DNA from: Chitinophaga polysaccharea
Lineage (GTDB): Bacteria; Bacteroidota; Bacteroidia; Chitinophagales; Chitinophagaceae
Assembly: GCF_902150045.1 (NCBI RefSeq)
Contig: NZ_CABFVU010000001.1
Coordinates: 992,001-1,056,000 of the forward strand
Direction: 5' to 3'
Length of the DNA: 64,000 bases
The translations under genes and the position numbers were made by a program. Below are positions 17,190-26,418 of the stretch, one piece after another; within the stretch, counting starts at the first letter, position 1; each line of letters begins with the position of its first letter. The notes under the pieces were generated by a model. The model ran no database searches, was not told the DNA's origin, and saw only the letters and a program-made list of their open reading frames with translations.

Positions 17190-18032
17190 TTACCTGCAGC
17201 AATCTTTTGCACCCATGTTACCGGCGGAGTCATTACCATATTCATCGTTCCGGCGCCACCATATGCCTCCTGTTTCATTCCGTCCTCTTGGGGCGCGATC
17301 CAGCCATTGGTACATTCCCCATAGCGCATCCAATCCGCGGGCGTAGGTGGAATAGGTGTGATAAACAACCCCGTCTTCCAGCACGAAAGCGCTCATACCG
17401 GGCCTTTCCCGGTGATACGTGGCTGTATCTGTACCGGCCATTGCTGCAAACTTATCTTCTGCTTCAGCGCCGCCTCTCTTCTGGCCCGGGCGCCATTCAA
17501 ATACAGGTTTACTGTAGTTATAATCAATATCGCCCGATTGCTGTTGCTCCACTGTGAAACTGACGTTGAAATCGTAGTTAAAATCGCTGTTATAGGAGGA
17601 AGCCCATGGAAAGTTCCAGCCCATCCGTTGCCTGTAAGCCAGCAGCTTTTCGATTGGCGCACGGGATACCGCCCAAAGCATCACATCATGATTGGCCAGA
17701 TGGGTAGCAAAACCGTTAAAACCGTCGGCAATAGCCGTACAACTGGGACAGCCGGCCGCATAGTCCGGCCCGAACATAAAGTGATAGATCAGCAGCTGGG
17801 AGCGTCCCCTGAACAGATCTGCGAGGGAAACCTTCCCTTCTGCTGTTTCAAACTGGTAGTCTTTGTTTATTTTCACCCAGGGAAGCGACTGGCGGCGCGC
17901 TGCCAGTTCGTCGCTGCGCCTTGTCAGTTCCTTCTCGGCTTCCAGCAGCTCAAGCCTGGCGGCCAGCCACTCTTCTTTTGAGACCACTTTATGGTTTTCA
18001 GCTCCGTCAACGGTTTTCATGTTTGCCATCAT
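17190..18032 (-). CDS. DUF899 thioredoxin-like protein
   Basis: 280 residues. The protein matches the DUF899 family, thioredoxin-fold proteins of unknown role: EEWLAARLELLEAEKELTRR at the start, LPWVKINKDYQFETAEGKVS, then FMFGPDYAAGCPSCTAIADG, with the CPSC site in the thioredoxin-like position, and a C-terminal W-M-x-Y-Q-W-L-D-R-x-P-R-G-R-N motif. The CxxC is intact, so a redox role is plausible. It is cytoplasmic. The start could be either of two neighbouring methionines (MMANMKTV). It is not in an obvious operon: the convergent gene ends 9 bp away, and the next same-strand gene (18241) is downstream of it after 208 bp. Confidence 0.87.
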   Translation of the reverse strand: MMANMKTVDGAENHKVVSKEEWLAARLELLEAEKELTRRSDELAARRQSLPWVKINKDYQFETAEGKVSLADLFRGRSQLLIYHFMFGPDYAAGCPSCTAIADGFNGFATHLANHDVMLWAVSRAPIEKLLAYRQRMGWNFPWASSYNSDFNYDFNVSFTVEQQQSGDIDYNYSKPVFEWRPGQKRGGAEAEDKFAAMAGTDTATYHRERPGMSAFVLEDGVVYHTYSTYARGLDALWGMYQWLDRAPRGRNETGGIWWRRNDEYGNDSAGNMGAKDCCR

Positions 18033-18198
18033 GTTGCTTTTTAAAGGTTATACAATACCTGGATCACAGGATTTTGTAAGCCACAAAATTCCTGCCTTAA
18101 ACCTGCCGCCGGGAGGTATTGAAATTAATGGGCCATAAGGGTTATCACCTGCTTATCTCCTGGCAGCTTGTCTGGTATGTTATGGTTATTGCACCGCG

Positions 18199-18229
18199 AA
18201 GCAGCAGGGAGATAAACTTCCTGCTGCTT
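18199..18229. terminator. Hairpin between the PUL lipoprotein gene and the DUF899 gene
   Basis: aagcagcagg and cctgctgctt make a perfect 10-bp stem with an 11-base loop, 12 bases past the end of the lipoprotein gene at 18241. It probably ends the SusCD operon, although no T-run follows on the minus strand. Confidence 0.5.
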
Positions 18230-18240
18230 TGAAAACAAGT

Positions 18241-19470
18241 TTACTGTTTGCTGAACATGGTTATTTCGCTCATGTTGATAGAGTTGGAATTATTCACCGT
18301 ATGCAAAACCCTTATGCGGATATAGCGTACAGGTGGCGCCTGGGGGATGAAGTTAAATTTCATAGGGTCGTTACCGTTATCGCCCCTGACAGCAGTGGTT
18401 AAAAGCGTCCATCCTTTGCTGCTCATTTCAGCGGCCCAGCCCGGATCGGTACTTTTCAGCGAGGTGGCGGCATTGGTGATTTCTGCAATTCCCCATACTT
18501 CAAATTCGGAAGGATTATTACAGCAATCCCTGCCTGTTTCTTCTATTTGGCCAAGGTTGTACGTTTTTCCCATATCAAAAGTAAGGGTGCGCGGCAGCGG
18601 GGAATTGGAACCGTTATCGTCGCTGTGGAAAATGTTAGGATATCCCTGTGGCCCTACACTCCCGTCCCATAATTTGCTGACACGGGTGTCTGATTGGTAG
18701 ATGCCCATATCATTTGGCAGGTCATGTTCCTGGAACAGGCTTTTATCGCAGGCTACCAGTTTGTAGATGTCGGGAAAAGTATCGTAGCTGTTGGTATAAA
18801 AAGTATCCAGGGCGCCTTTAGAAGGGATATAGGACGATTGATAGGTTACCGGCTGCCCGGCTTTGTATCCCGGTATATTAACAGAATCCTGGTTGCCTGC
18901 AATGGTAGCGATGGCAGCTACCCCTGCGGCATTGGTATACTTAATAACAGTATTGATATTAATGGTATCAGGCACGGAGAAGAACAAGGTTACGGAACCG
19001 TCGTCACGTATTTTATATGGTGTAGCGGCAGCAGGCAAACGGTTGTGAAGTGTACTTCTATAGATATTGCCATATACATGCGCATTATCTATTTCTGTTA
19101 CAATAGAGCGGTTCCCGTCGGCATCATACGAATACAGGAAAAACGTATAGGCGTATTCGTTCAAACCAGTGATGAGGCAATGTACCGTATCTGAAGGATT
19201 ATGCGAAGTGGCATTGATGGTTACGGAATCCTGGCGGTTGTTCCAGAACAGCACATATTTGCTGATGCCGGGATCCGGGCTGGGCTTCCAGGCAATGGCC
19301 AGCCGGCCGTTACCCGGAAGTATGGTAATTCCTGATACCGTGCCCGGATACTGGACTTCCGTATTACCCAGGAAGTCGCGGAAATCAGTGGCCTTCCGTG
19401 TACAGGCTATGAAGAAAAATAAGCCGCAAAATGGTAAGAGGAGTTTTGCAGCAATAAGATACTTTCTCAT
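18241..19470 (-). CDS. PUL-associated lipoprotein, DUF4998/DUF5000-like
   Basis: 409 residues with a lipoprotein signal (LLPFCGLFFFIAC). An N-terminal Ig/FN3-like module of DUF4998 type (GRLAIAWKPSPDPGISKYVL, YTFFLYSYDADGN) is followed by a second beta-sandwich. The C-terminal 150 residues form a discoidin/DUF5000-like carbohydrate-binding fold, with WDGS, LTFDMGKTYNLG, EFEVWG and VRYIRIRVL. Proteins of this kind sit on the outer surface of Bacteroidota and are encoded beside SusC/SusD pairs, where they are thought to bind glycan. It is the last gene of a four-gene run (SusC, SusD, and two lipoproteins), 53 bp after its paralogue. Ligand unknown. Confidence 0.8.
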   Translation of the reverse strand: MRKYLIAAKLLLPFCGLFFFIACTRKATDFRDFLGNTEVQYPGTVSGITILPGNGRLAIAWKPSPDPGISKYVLFWNNRQDSVTINATSHNPSDTVHCLITGLNEYAYTFFLYSYDADGNRSIVTEIDNAHVYGNIYRSTLHNRLPAAATPYKIRDDGSVTLFFSVPDTININTVIKYTNAAGVAAIATIAGNQDSVNIPGYKAGQPVTYQSSYIPSKGALDTFYTNSYDTFPDIYKLVACDKSLFQEHDLPNDMGIYQSDTRVSKLWDGSVGPQGYPNIFHSDDNGSNSPLPRTLTFDMGKTYNLGQIEETGRDCCNNPSEFEVWGIAEITNAATSLKSTDPGWAAEMSSKGWTLLTTAVRGDNGNDPMKFNFIPQAPPVRYIRIRVLHTVNNSNSINMSEITMFSKQ

Positions 19471-19523
19471 CTCTTTATATTTTTAATAAAATAACTTTAA
19501 ACAATATCAATAAAGGGAATACG

Positions 19524-20777
19524 CTACCTGTTATCGCCCCATATGCTGAGCTCCATGATGTGAAAGAATTCATTACTGTGCGCTGCATTGGTTACACATT
19601 CAAACCGCATGTATCTTACCTTGGGCAGGTTCAGGGAAAAATTGTAACCAAAGCCTGCATTCCAGAAAGCCAGGTCGGCATTGTCATATGCCGGCGACAC
19701 CAGTCCGGATGGCTGCGCGGGCAGATGATAGATGCCCATATTGATCCAGCCACCTGGTGTTGCCTGTCCTACTGCCGGGAGGTGCATGGTATCGGGCAAT
19801 ATTTCATCCACCGGTTCATCTGCACGGCCCCACATTACCCAGGTATCGGGGTTGCCGTATCCCCAGAGGTAATTGCCATCATCCAGGCCCCGGCCCCAGA
19901 GCGTGAACCGGCTAAGCTTTGCCGCCTGGCCCATATCAAATGTTACCCATTTAGGCAGTGGCACTGTAGTTGGATAGGTGGAGTGATAACCTGGTCTGCC
20001 CAGGTTGTTATCCCACATGTAACGCAGTTCCCATCCAAAGCTGGATCCATCATCGGAATTGAGCTTATAAACGTTGAACTTCGATTTATCCATGATCGTT
20101 TCGTAGATCGGTTTAATAGTAGCATACACCGTATCAGAAATATTCCCGAACTCATCTGTCAGGTATACACCAAATTTCCTCGGGATGGTATCATATCCCC
20201 TGATACTATAGTTGATATTCTCCAGGTTGGTATAGTTCTGGTTTTTGATCTCCATTTTTTTTGTGGTCGCATCTTCGGTGATGGTGATCACACCTATGTT
20301 ATCTTTTGCTGTATTGGTAACATTGATATTAATCCCTCCAAAGTCAGGGCGCAACACTACTGTAGGCAATGCCTCCAGGTAAGTGGGCGTGCCGGGATGT
20401 ACGGTTACCTGCACGGGGTCCGACTTAACATCTGCACGTGTAACCGTGTAGAGTGTTACTGTATGATCCTGGCTTTTGGCAAATCCGCCAACGGCAATCG
20501 TATCTGAATAAAAAGAGGATTTGGTTTGCCTGCTTTTCGTATCGTTGATCATATACTCCGCCTGCACATACAATACATTTTTTGATGGCGGCAATGTATA
20601 AGTGATGTATGCACCGCCGTTCTTATTGATCACTTTTATATTGGTAACCGGTTGTGGTTTTGTTTTATCACCGGAGATAATATCATTGTATCCATCACTC
20701 TTCTTACAGGAGAACTGGATCATCAGTATGGTAACTACCGGTATTAACACACGGCATATTTTATATATAGCATCCAT
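19524..20777 (-). CDS. PUL-associated lipoprotein, DUF4959/DUF5126/DUF5000-like
   Basis: 417 residues with a lipoprotein signal (ILMIQFSC). Three modules are visible. The first is an N-terminal DUF4959-like domain (KPQPVTNIKVINKNGGAYIT, YTLPPSKNVLYVQAEY). The second is a DUF5126-like middle with VVLRPDFGGININVTN and the SIRGYDTIPRKFGVYLTDEF motif. The third is a C-terminal DUF5000 discoidin-like domain (WELRYMWDNN, WVTFDMGQAAKLSRFTLWGR, VRYMRFECV). It is a probable surface glycan-binding protein that works with the SusCD transporter 50 bp upstream. The third domain resembles that of the neighbouring lipoprotein, so the pair may have arisen by duplication and domain exchange. Ligand unknown. 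Confidence 0.82.
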   Translation of the reverse strand: MDAIYKICRVLIPVVTILMIQFSCKKSDGYNDIISGDKTKPQPVTNIKVINKNGGAYITYTLPPSKNVLYVQAEYMINDTKSRQTKSSFYSDTIAVGGFAKSQDHTVTLYTVTRADVKSDPVQVTVHPGTPTYLEALPTVVLRPDFGGININVTNTAKDNIGVITITEDATTKKMEIKNQNYTNLENINYSIRGYDTIPRKFGVYLTDEFGNISDTVYATIKPIYETIMDKSKFNVYKLNSDDGSSFGWELRYMWDNNLGRPGYHSTYPTTVPLPKWVTFDMGQAAKLSRFTLWGRGLDDGNYLWGYGNPDTWVMWGRADEPVDEILPDTMHLPAVGQATPGGWINMGIYHLPAQPSGLVSPAYDNADLAFWNAGFGYNFSLNLPKVRYMRFECVTNAAHSNEFFHIMELSIWGDNR

Positions 20778-20827
20778 ATAAAAAATTAAAACTGGTTTGA
20801 AATGATTTTGTCCTTACCTGCCTGTTA

Positions 20828-22738
20828 TCACCAGTATGGTGTTTGTACCAGGTTGGGATTGGTCAGCATGTCGTAGTCCTGGATGGGGAACAGGTAATCC
20901 CTCAGCCCGAATACCGGTTGGTATACGTTGGTGAGCTGGTAGAAACCTTGTATAGTGCGCTGTTTTGCATTCCAGCCCTGGAAAGGTCCGTTGAGCACTG
21001 CCTGCAGTTCTTTCCATCTCCGGAGATCCCATCCTGCCTGTCCTTCAAAGGCCAGTTCTATTCTTCTTTCCTGGTGGATGATGGCTCTTAGTCCTTCTTT
21101 GGAGCCGTATTTGGTGGGATTTCGGGAGAAGTTGGACCAGGCCTGTACCACTCCCGGTAAACCGGCTCTTTCCCTTACTTTGTCGATATAGCTGTATACT
21201 TCCGTACCGGGGCCGCTCACTTCATTCAGGCATTCTGCATACAGGAGCCACAGGGCAGGCAAGCGCATGAAGGGCCAGGAGTAGTTTGTTTGCACGGTAG
21301 TTTGACCGAAAGCAGTTTGCCACGGCACCAGTTTCTTTGGCCAATAGCCGGTGATGTTATAACGGGTAGGGGTATACGCAGCAAAGCCATTCACAGCATT
21401 TACATAATTGGCGTTGTTATCGTCGGTATTGGCAGAGCCGAACCAGATGCTGCCGTCAAAGGCTACATCTGCATAGTAGCGGGCTTCCCGGTAGAAGTTG
21501 CCACGGGCGGTGGTATAACCCTTGCGGATATAATACCTGTGGGCATCGTCGCCTGCCTGCGTTTTATAACGGTTGGCGTAATCCCAGGTCCTGTCTTCAT
21601 TAATAGGCACGCCGTTTTGTGTATAGAACAGTTCGGATTGCGCTATTGGAACGGAGAAATTGGAATACACGGCAAAACCGTTGGAGGCTGCATCCGCCGT
21701 TACTCTTGGTGAAGCCATGTACTGCCATCCGAATTGGGGGTTGAGGGTCCATACCTGTTCGGTGTTCCACGGGTCAGTAACGGCGCCCTGCAATGTTACC
21801 AGTTGTTTGGTACTGTCGGACATATGTACAATCCCGCCGCTGGCCCTGAACTGGTAAATAGCGGCACCTGTGGCCACCGCTGCATCAATGGCTGCTTTAC
21901 AGGCGGTAGCGGCACGTTGCCATTTTGAGGCATCATAGGCTACAGGGAAAAGGCTTTGTCCTTCTTTTCCTTTGATAGCGGCATAATCAGGGTTGCCGTT
22001 AAACAACGGGCTTGCCTGCGTAGCCAGGACCTCTGCTTTCACGGCTTTTGCAATTACGGAGGTAATGCGTCCTGCTTCTGCTCCTGCATTCTGGATCACA
22101 TCCGGCAGGTCGGGAATGGCCTGGTCCAGCAGGCTTACTACATAGCCAAAGCAGGAGTCGACGGATTGTTGTTTCAGCCGGGTTTCTTCTGTGGGCGTAT
22201 TTACCGGTAATGCCACATCAGAAATTGGAATGGGACCATACATCCTAATAAGCCAGTAATGATAATACGCCTTCAGGAATTTTGCTTCTGCCACCCACCT
22301 GTTGCGTTGGAACTGTGGCAGGTCCAGCGGCTGGTCTACGTTGTCGAGAAAGGTATTGCACATGCGGATGGATTGCCACAGGTTTAATCCCATGTTATAA
22401 CCATCCCAGAAGTTTAATAAAGGATTGGGGCTGTTCTGCAGGCCGCGCATCACATTGAAACCATTATCGCCGCCTGCGCCGCCGAGTGTGTTCTTATCCA
22501 GCAGGTCTATCGGAAAAATCACTTCACCGGAGCTGGTAAAACCCGCATTGCGCCTTACATCCGCCAGGCCCTGCATGTTGGAATAACAACCAAACAGGTA
22601 AGCCTGTGTTTCATTTGCGTTGGCAAATGAACTGTTCAGCGTAGCCACATTATCCGGTGTTACATCTAAGTATTTCTTACAGGATACTGATAAGATGACC
22701 GGCAATACTACCAACAATGTTCTTTTAAAAAATCTCAT
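20828..22738 (-). CDS. SusD/RagB outer-membrane lipoprotein (locus with DUF5000 lipoproteins)
   Basis: 636 residues, somewhat longer than the usual 500-600. The lipoprotein signal ends VILSVSC. The N-terminal SusD motif follows (KKYLDVTPDNVATLNSSFAN), then the TPR-like helices that hold the SusC partner (YLFGCYSNMQ, AEAKFLKAYYHYWLIRMYG) and the C-terminal RagB/SusD region (LYAECLNEVSGPG, RRIELAFEGQAGWDLRRWKE). SusD acts as a lid on the SusC barrel and binds the ligand at the cell surface. It lies 19 bp downstream of SusC and 50 bp before the DUF5000-type lipoprotein genes. Ligand is not predictable from this sequence. Confidence 0.94.
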   Translation of the reverse strand: MRFFKRTLLVVLPVILSVSCKKYLDVTPDNVATLNSSFANANETQAYLFGCYSNMQGLADVRRNAGFTSSGEVIFPIDLLDKNTLGGAGGDNGFNVMRGLQNSPNPLLNFWDGYNMGLNLWQSIRMCNTFLDNVDQPLDLPQFQRNRWVAEAKFLKAYYHYWLIRMYGPIPISDVALPVNTPTEETRLKQQSVDSCFGYVVSLLDQAIPDLPDVIQNAGAEAGRITSVIAKAVKAEVLATQASPLFNGNPDYAAIKGKEGQSLFPVAYDASKWQRAATACKAAIDAAVATGAAIYQFRASGGIVHMSDSTKQLVTLQGAVTDPWNTEQVWTLNPQFGWQYMASPRVTADAASNGFAVYSNFSVPIAQSELFYTQNGVPINEDRTWDYANRYKTQAGDDAHRYYIRKGYTTARGNFYREARYYADVAFDGSIWFGSANTDDNNANYVNAVNGFAAYTPTRYNITGYWPKKLVPWQTAFGQTTVQTNYSWPFMRLPALWLLYAECLNEVSGPGTEVYSYIDKVRERAGLPGVVQAWSNFSRNPTKYGSKEGLRAIIHQERRIELAFEGQAGWDLRRWKELQAVLNGPFQGWNAKQRTIQGFYQLTNVYQPVFGLRDYLFPIQDYDMLTNPNLVQTPYW

Positions 22739-22757
22739 TGTTTTATATTTTTTATAC

Positions 22758-25700
22758 TTAGAAATTAAGATTTACGCCCAGGTTGAATACTTTCTGGATA
22801 GGGTAAGCAAAGCCGTTCCCCGCCTGCTCAGGATCCCACAGTTTGAATTTGCTGAAGGTGAGCAGGTTCAGGCCGCTGAAATACACACGGAAGCTGGTTA
22901 ACTTCAATGGTGCGATCCATCTTTTGGGCAGTGAATAACCCATTTCAACAGACTTCAACCGCATAAAACTGCCGTCGCGCAACCACCAGGTGCTGCTTTG
23001 TTCGTTGTTGGCAATGTGCGTGGTCGACAAGCGTGGCCAAAGGGCGTACAGGTTCTGGTTTTCCTCAGACCAGTGATTATCTGCATACACCTGCAGCAGC
23101 TGGGCATTATCTGCAAATGGCGCTGTAGCTTTGGGATCAATGAAAAAAGATTCCCTGGCCAGTCCCTGGAAAAAGGCGCTTACATCAAAGCTTTTATACC
23201 CGAATGAAAAACCGAAACCATAAATGATCTGCGGTGTGGTAGGAAGGCCGATGGGCACCTGGTCGTCCTGGTTAATCACGCCATCGCCGTTAATATCCCT
23301 GTACTTGATATCACCGCCTTTGGGAAACTCGCTGCCAAAGTTTTGCACGGGTGAGTTGGCGGCTTCTTTATCATCTACAAAAAGCCGTTCTGCTACATAT
23401 CCAAACTGCTGGTTAACCGGATTACCGGTAGAGAACCGGTAAGCATATTTATACTCCGGTTCTTCATAATATCGCACCTTGTTATCTGTTACCGTGAGGT
23501 TGGCCATCACAGATAACCACATATCTTTTGAAAAATTCTGTTTGTAATCAAGATGAAGATCAAATCCTTTTGAATCCACTTTACCGAGGTTTGCCTGGAG
23601 ATTGGCGGAGGCAGAGCCTTCGATACCTGCGGTAACCGGGATGTAGCCACGCCTGATCAGGATATTGTAACGGTTCTCATTGTATACTTCCGCTGTTACA
23701 TTCAGTTTATCGGCAATGGTCATTTCCACTGCAAGATTACCTTTTCTGGAAGTTTCCCAGGTTACATCCGGGTTGGGGTATGCCTGTATGGTAGTGCCTT
23801 TGAGGGTAAAGCTGTTGTTGGTGCCAAAAGTGGCGCCGGGGCCGTTGCCATCATCCGGCGTTACGCTGGAGAGATAGAAAAAGCGCTGGTTGCCGATATT
23901 GTCGTTACCCACCAGGCCATAGCTTCCGCGGACCTTCAGGCGGGAAATGATTTTAGCGATACCACCTTCCCAGAATGATTCGTTGGATACCACCCAGGCG
24001 CCGCCGATAGTGGGAAAGAATCCCCAGCGGTGTTGTGGTGCAAATCTTTCCGAGCCATTATAACCAAAATTAAATTCAAGGAAATATTTCTTATCGAACG
24101 AGTAGGTAGCGCGACCGGAAAAGCCCAGGTTCCTGTAAGGAAGGGATCCTAACAAACTTCCGGCATTGCCGTAAAGCGTTTGCTGACGGGTACCTATCAG
24201 TGTGCCGCTCAGGTTATTTTTTCCAAAGTCGCGGTTATAATCCAGTGCGCCCTGCAAATAGATATAGCTATAAATATTTTTGGCGCCCTCTGAATACCCA
24301 AGAAACTCCTGGGCCTGCCCAGGTGAGCTGTTCAGCCAGTTGAGCACATAGGTATTGGCATCGGGATCATAGCTTCCTACACCGTAATAAAATGGTTTGT
24401 AGGAACGGCTCAGATCAAAATAAGAGTAACGATTGGTACTAAAAATACCCCTGAAGGTAAGCCCTTCTGTGAGGAAGTTAAAGTCCTGGTTCAGTTCAAA
24501 CTGCGCCGACATCCTGGATTCTGAAAAGTTCTTATACCCGTACATGAGGCTGGCGTAGGGATTATTCAGCAGGGAACCATCGTTGCCATAAGCGCTGCCG
24601 AACAGGATATGTTTGGTGTTCACATTATTTGCATCCGGTTCATAGTAGGCAGGAAATGCCACGGGGCTGGTATGCAGCGCTCTTGAGTACAGGTCGGTGG
24701 CCAAACCGGAAGCATCGCCGGTAATAGGCCCCGTATAGTCGTTGAAGTTACCCCAGAGGCGTACCACTGCTTCCGTTGTTTTGGTGATCTTTACGTTCAC
24801 ATTGGAGCGTAGCTGGTAGTTTTCAAACTTCATCCCGGAGTTAAAATTATTCACCGGGTTTACCTGTAAGATACCGTTGTCGCGGGAATAGGATCCGGCC
24901 ATATAATACTTGGTAACATCCGATCCTCCCTGTACGCTGAAGTTAGCGCGTTTGGTGGTGGTCTGGTCTTTGAACAATGTCTTCATCCAGTCTACCGCCG
25001 GGTATACATACGGATTGCTGCCTGGTGCTTTATCGATGGTAGCCTGGGTAGCAAGTATGGTATTGGGGGTGAAATAAGGTGTAGCAAGTGGGTTCCTGGT
25101 TGTTACAGCTTCATTGTATTGTTTCATGAAGGTAATAGGGTCTGCCAGTTTCAGGTTTTGTGTGGGTGTGGAAATGGCATCTTCCAGGCGAACGCTTACC
25201 CTGGCTTTGCCCGGTTTGCCTTCCTTGGTAGTAACGAGGATCACGCCGTTGGCGCCCCTGGCGCCGTAGAGGGCTGCTGCGCTGGCATCTTTCAGGATAG
25301 AAAAGCTGGCGATATCGTCTACCTGCAGGCGGGCCAGGTCGTTGGCGCTCAGCTCCACGTTATCCACCAGGATGAGAGGGCTGGCGCTGTACCCGAGGGT
25401 GGTAACCCCGCGGATAAAGAACTGTGAGTTATCGGCCCCGGGCTGTCCTCCCCGCTGGAAGGCGATTACGCCGGCCATCTGCCCGGCCAGGGCGTTGGTA
25501 AGGTTACTGGTGGGGATCTTCAGGTCGCCGGGATTGATGCTGGTAACAGAGCCTACTACGGCTTCTTTTCTTTGTTTGCGGCCGAATGCCGTTACCACTA
25601 CTTCATCTACCGAAGCGATCACACTTTTCAGCCGGATGTGATAATCTTTTTGTGTGGCGTTTACCACGAAGCGTTGTTCAATAAAGCCTACAAAAGTTAC

Positions 25701-25982
25701 CTGGATGGTAGCGCCTACTGCTACATCAAGGATAAATTTACCATTCCTGTCGGTGGCTGTTCCAGCGGAACTTCTGCCATCTACAGCAATGGTGGCGCCT
25801 TCCAGCGCCCTTCCGGCAGTATCAGACACCGACCCGGTAATAGTTACCCGGGCGGGTGTTTGCGCAGTGGCGCTTCCTGCCATTATCATAAACAGCAGGA
25901 TCAAAAGGTAGCAGGGAGCGGATAATGCCGTTGGCAACACGGCAATAAATCTCTTCTTGTAGCAAGTAAATTTCCTGAACAT
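22758..25982 (-). CDS. SusC/RagA TonB-dependent outer-membrane transporter
   Basis: 1074 residues from ATG 25982, which begins a long but plausible signal peptide (hydrophobic run ending GSATAQ); the frame is open 36 codons further upstream. A CarboxypepD_reg-like domain (VTITGSVSDTAGRALEGATI) is followed by a TonB box region, a plug domain (VITSINPGDL-like segment, LILVDNVELSANDLARLQVD, FSILKDASAAALYGARGANG) and the 22-strand barrel, closing with KVFNLGVNLNF. There is no STN domain, so it does not signal to an anti-sigma factor. Control is more likely by the GntR-type regulator encoded upstream, because a promoter and tandem repeats lie in the region between them. The SusD partner follows 19 bp later. 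Confidence 0.95.
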   Translation of the reverse strand: MFRKFTCYKKRFIAVLPTALSAPCYLLILLFMIMAGSATAQTPARVTITGSVSDTAGRALEGATIAVDGRSSAGTATDRNGKFILDVAVGATIQVTFVGFIEQRFVVNATQKDYHIRLKSVIASVDEVVVTAFGRKQRKEAVVGSVTSINPGDLKIPTSNLTNALAGQMAGVIAFQRGGQPGADNSQFFIRGVTTLGYSASPLILVDNVELSANDLARLQVDDIASFSILKDASAAALYGARGANGVILVTTKEGKPGKARVSVRLEDAISTPTQNLKLADPITFMKQYNEAVTTRNPLATPYFTPNTILATQATIDKAPGSNPYVYPAVDWMKTLFKDQTTTKRANFSVQGGSDVTKYYMAGSYSRDNGILQVNPVNNFNSGMKFENYQLRSNVNVKITKTTEAVVRLWGNFNDYTGPITGDASGLATDLYSRALHTSPVAFPAYYEPDANNVNTKHILFGSAYGNDGSLLNNPYASLMYGYKNFSESRMSAQFELNQDFNFLTEGLTFRGIFSTNRYSYFDLSRSYKPFYYGVGSYDPDANTYVLNWLNSSPGQAQEFLGYSEGAKNIYSYIYLQGALDYNRDFGKNNLSGTLIGTRQQTLYGNAGSLLGSLPYRNLGFSGRATYSFDKKYFLEFNFGYNGSERFAPQHRWGFFPTIGGAWVVSNESFWEGGIAKIISRLKVRGSYGLVGNDNIGNQRFFYLSSVTPDDGNGPGATFGTNNSFTLKGTTIQAYPNPDVTWETSRKGNLAVEMTIADKLNVTAEVYNENRYNILIRRGYIPVTAGIEGSASANLQANLGKVDSKGFDLHLDYKQNFSKDMWLSVMANLTVTDNKVRYYEEPEYKYAYRFSTGNPVNQQFGYVAERLFVDDKEAANSPVQNFGSEFPKGGDIKYRDINGDGVINQDDQVPIGLPTTPQIIYGFGFSFGYKSFDVSAFFQGLARESFFIDPKATAPFADNAQLLQVYADNHWSEENQNLYALWPRLSTTHIANNEQSSTWWLRDGSFMRLKSVEMGYSLPKRWIAPLKLTSFRVYFSGLNLLTFSKFKLWDPEQAGNGFAYPIQKVFNLGVNLNF

Positions 25983-26212
25983 ATTAAGAGCAATTATTGG
26001 AGGAATAAAAAAACATAACGTGCGTTTATGTGCATAACGGTGTTTTCCGCGCCCGGCGGGGCAAACGGCCATTATGAGTGTACGTGGCATTCAGCAATAA
26101 AAGGGAGAAAAAAGTTTTATTTCATAACGTTTACTTCATTCTTTCCATCTTAACCTGGAAACTGATCCTAAGTAACTAATGATTGATTCTGGTATCACGT
26201 GAAATAGGAATT

Positions 26213-26242
26213 CTATTCTGTACTATCCTATACTATCCTATA
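26213..26242. repeat. Three tandem 10-bp repeats, candidate GntR-type operator of the SusCD operon
   Basis: Positions 26213-26222 read ctattctgta, and the next two decamers (26223-26232 and 26233-26242) are both ctatcctata. The array starts two bases past the predicted -7 element of the SusC promoter, covering the expected transcription start, so a bound protein would block initiation. A related sequence (cctattctattcc) lies downstream of the regulator gene's own promoter. Helical phasing of about 10 bp fits a row of dimers. Regulator identity is inferred. Confidence 0.6.
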
Positions 26243-26243
26243 G

Positions 26244-26274
26244 CAAATATATATTTTTTTCATAACCGCCAAAA
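26244..26274 (-). promoter_or_regulatory. Promoter of the SusCD operon
   Basis: On the minus strand TATATTTG (26244-26251) matches the -7 consensus TAnnTTTG, and a TTTTGG sequence (26269-26274) provides a -33-type TTG element at about 19 bp. The 25983-26418 gap holds this promoter, the tandem repeats and an untranslated leader of about 250 bases. Confidence 0.65.
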
Positions 26275-26418
26275 GAAATGCGCGATTATTTTTTGCGTAT
26301 CCGCAAAAAAACGGGGAGCAGGTTAAACGGCAATCAGGTTAGGCTAAAAGAGTACCAGAACAGGCATAAGGGCACGTTTAATAACAGTCCCTTTTGTGCG
26401 GCAATTAATAAAGTGGGG

